Assembly (NCBI GenBank): GCA_020696885.1
Contig: JAJFMS010000091.1
Location: forward strand, 1 to 8,414
Source of the DNA: Armatimonadota bacterium
GTDB lineage: Bacteria; Armatimonadota; SYMT01
Direction of reading: 5' to 3'
DNA length: 8,414 nucleotides
In this document: one piece after another, positions 6,980 through 8,414 of the stretch
How positions within the stretch are numbered: position 1 is the first letter of the stretch
Layout of the letters: each line of letters begins with the position of its first letter
The notes under the pieces: generated by a model
Databases searched by the model: none
Told to the model about the DNA's origin: nothing
Seen by the model: only the letters and a program-made list of their open reading frames with translations
Translations under genes and position numbers: made by a program

Positions 6980-8414
6980 ATGAAACGCCTTCACTGGTGC
7001 TGCCTGCTATCTGCAACGATCGTGCTTGCGCTCGGCACTGCCGTGCGCGCCGACGACTTCCGGTCCGGACGGGTGAGCGATACCCGCGGCAGCCTGGCTG
7101 TTCGTGGACCGGATGATGATGATGTGAGCTATGTCGAGCGCAACGCCGTAGTGCGAGCCGGCGACGTGCTCTGGACCGATGACGACGGGCGGGCCGAGGT
7201 CGAGCTGGACCGCGGCGCCTGGGTGCGGCTGGCCGAAGACACCAAGCTGGATGTCCGCAGCCTGCCGCCGAGCGCGGAGTTCCGCCTCTGGAACGGCTCC
7301 GTCTACTTCGATCTCTCGGATCGGGTGGACGGCAAGACGCTCCTCAAGACCCCCGTCGGCGATGTGGAGATCGAGCGGAACAGCGTGGTCCGCGTGGACC
7401 TGGACCGCGCCGAGAGCGCGCGGGTCAGCGTCTACAACGGGCGCGCTCGGGCCTTCCCGGACAGCGGCTCTTCCGTGGGCCTGGGAACCGGTGAGCGGAT
7501 CTATTTGGAAGCCGGCAAGCCGGTTTCGGATCCCACCCGCTTCGACCGCGCCAACCTGGACGGATTCGACCGGTACCAGCGCGAGCGCGTGGATTACTTC
7601 ATCAACCGGCCGCTCCCCCGCGAGCTGGGTCAGGACGTGATCGGCGCCCGCGAGCTCCATGACTACGGCTCCTGGGTGTCGGTGGAGAACGCCACCTACT
7701 GGCGCCCGCGGTGCGAGCCGGATTGGCGGCCGTATTCCTCCGGCTACTGGAGCTACATCCCCAGCTGCGGATACACCTGGGTTGACTACTCGCCGTGGGG
7801 CTACACCACCTCCCACTATGGCCGCTGGCTCTACCGGCCGGTCTACGGCTGGCTCTGGAGCCCCGGCTACGTGTGGGGTCCCGCGTACGTCTCCTGGTCC
7901 ACCTACGGCAGCTACTGCGGCTGGGCGCCGCTGGACCCGTGGAACCGTCCCTGCTACTATGGCAACGGCTTTGGCGGCAGCGGTTTCGGCCTGGCATTCG
8001 GCGGCAGCAACTGGTTTGTGGACTTCCGGAGCTGGACGTTCTGCGACCGGGACCGGTTCTTCTACGGTCGGCACCATCGCAACTACGGCGGCTTCGGGCG
8101 CTCCTTCTTCGCCGGGAACGAGATCAAGCTGCGGCGCGAGGGCTTCCGCGCCGTCTCGGACGTCCACCGGGAGATCGGCATTCCCCGCCAGAACGTTCGC
8201 GGCGTCACCGTGGGAGACCGCGGCCAGCTGGCGCGCGAGCGCGTGCTGCGGCTGGAAGACCGCGTTCCCGCCGGCCGCCAGCAGTTGATCGAGAACCGGT
8301 TCAAGGTCGCCTTCAACCGCGACCGGGACCTGGTGAAGCGCGGCAGCGACCTCGACCGCGTCCAGCGGGACGGCGGCTCCAAGCTCGACCCGGACCGCGT
8401 GCTGCGAGGTGAGG
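6980..8414 (+). CDS. secreted FecR-domain/DUF6600-type protein, 3' end outside the window
   Basis: The frame from ATG 6980 stays open for 478 codons to the window edge, so the gene is partial. AAAGGAG at 6963-6969 lies ten bases upstream. Residues 1-24 form a Sec signal peptide: a KR N-region, a hydrophobic core LLSATIVLALGT, and cleavage after AVRA before DDF. A FecR-type beta domain spans about 30-175 (VRAGDVLWTDDDGRAEVEL, then RLWNGSVYFDL, then TPVGDVEIERNSVVRV, then VYNGRARAF). An aromatic region at about 240-325 matches the DUF6600 pattern of W-Y-P-G repeats: YWSYIPSCGYTWVDYSPWGY, then HYGRWLY, GWLWSPGYVWGPAYVSW and YCGWAPLDPW. A Gly-rich stretch follows, then a charged, probably helical or coiled C-terminal part (from about 390). 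I expect a periplasmic or cell-surface structural protein. Unlike classical FecR there is no membrane anchor before the FecR domain and no sigma-factor gene nearby, so a role in iron signalling is unlikely. An opposite-strand frame over the same bases (7007-8167) is a shadow. Confidence 0.88.
   Translation, partial: MKRLHWCCLLSATIVLALGTAVRADDFRSGRVSDTRGSLAVRGPDDDDVSYVERNAVVRAGDVLWTDDDGRAEVELDRGAWVRLAEDTKLDVRSLPPSAEFRLWNGSVYFDLSDRVDGKTLLKTPVGDVEIERNSVVRVDLDRAESARVSVYNGRARAFPDSGSSVGLGTGERIYLEAGKPVSDPTRFDRANLDGFDRYQRERVDYFINRPLPRELGQDVIGARELHDYGSWVSVENATYWRPRCEPDWRPYSSGYWSYIPSCGYTWVDYSPWGYTTSHYGRWLYRPVYGWLWSPGYVWGPAYVSWSTYGSYCGWAPLDPWNRPCYYGNGFGGSGFGLAFGGSNWFVDFRSWTFCDRDRFFYGRHHRNYGGFGRSFFAGNEIKLRREGFRAVSDVHREIGIPRQNVRGVTVGDRGQLARERVLRLEDRVPAGRQQLIENRFKVAFNRDRDLVKRGSDLDRVQRDGGSKLDPDRVLRGE

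Noticed and set aside
7007..8167. Long - strand open frame of 386 codons
   Set aside because: It is antisense to the FecR/DUF6600-type gene, which has a ribosome site, signal peptide and domain signatures. The - strand product is low-complexity Ala/Val/Pro-rich.

Overview
The window is GC-rich bacterial DNA carrying six genes I believe, one of which runs off the right edge. The phylum cannot be fixed from the sequence. The last gene encodes a secreted FecR/DUF6600-type protein with a signal peptide, a kind common in Gram-negative environmental bacteria. Real genes use GC-rich codons and mostly have clear Shine-Dalgarno sites. Many long open frames lie antisense to them and are codon-composition shadows.

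Left third, all on the + strand: a small three-helix membrane protein (92-346), then a two-TM potassium channel with a cytoplasmic RCK/TrkA domain (588-1649), then a 12-TM APC-superfamily permease with a large soluble C-terminal domain (1804-3780). Channel and permease are 154 nt apart and probably form one ion-homeostasis unit. The permease has an Asp/Tyr pair in its first helix, spaced as in the potassium importer KimA, so K+ transport is an attractive but unproven role.

Middle: a 372-nt convergent intergenic region (3781-4152) holds a perfect 20-bp hairpin and then a separate set of nested inverted repeats with 15-bp perfect arms. Beyond it, on the - strand, is a solitary and divergent ClpP serine peptidase (4153-4836). 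It keeps the Ser-His-Asp triad, but the Pro of the SPGG motif is Gly and the handle loop carries an insertion. A 544-nt gap follows (4837-5380) with a dyad, three 22-bp direct repeats, an AT-rich patch and several hairpins.

Right third: a 397-residue - strand protein (5381-6574) looks like a two-winged-helix DNA-binding or plasmid replication-initiator-type protein. With the iteron-like 22-bp repeats and adjoining AT-rich patch just beyond its 3' end, it makes a candidate iteron-type replication module. A divergent promoter region (6575-6979) with paired 8-bp repeats and a GC-rich hairpin leads into the incomplete FecR/DUF6600 gene (6980 to the window end).

The most promising leads are the Rep-like gene plus iterons, the nested inverted repeats next to the lone clpP, and the divergent ClpP itself. 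All functional statements rest on motif recognition by eye; no search was run.
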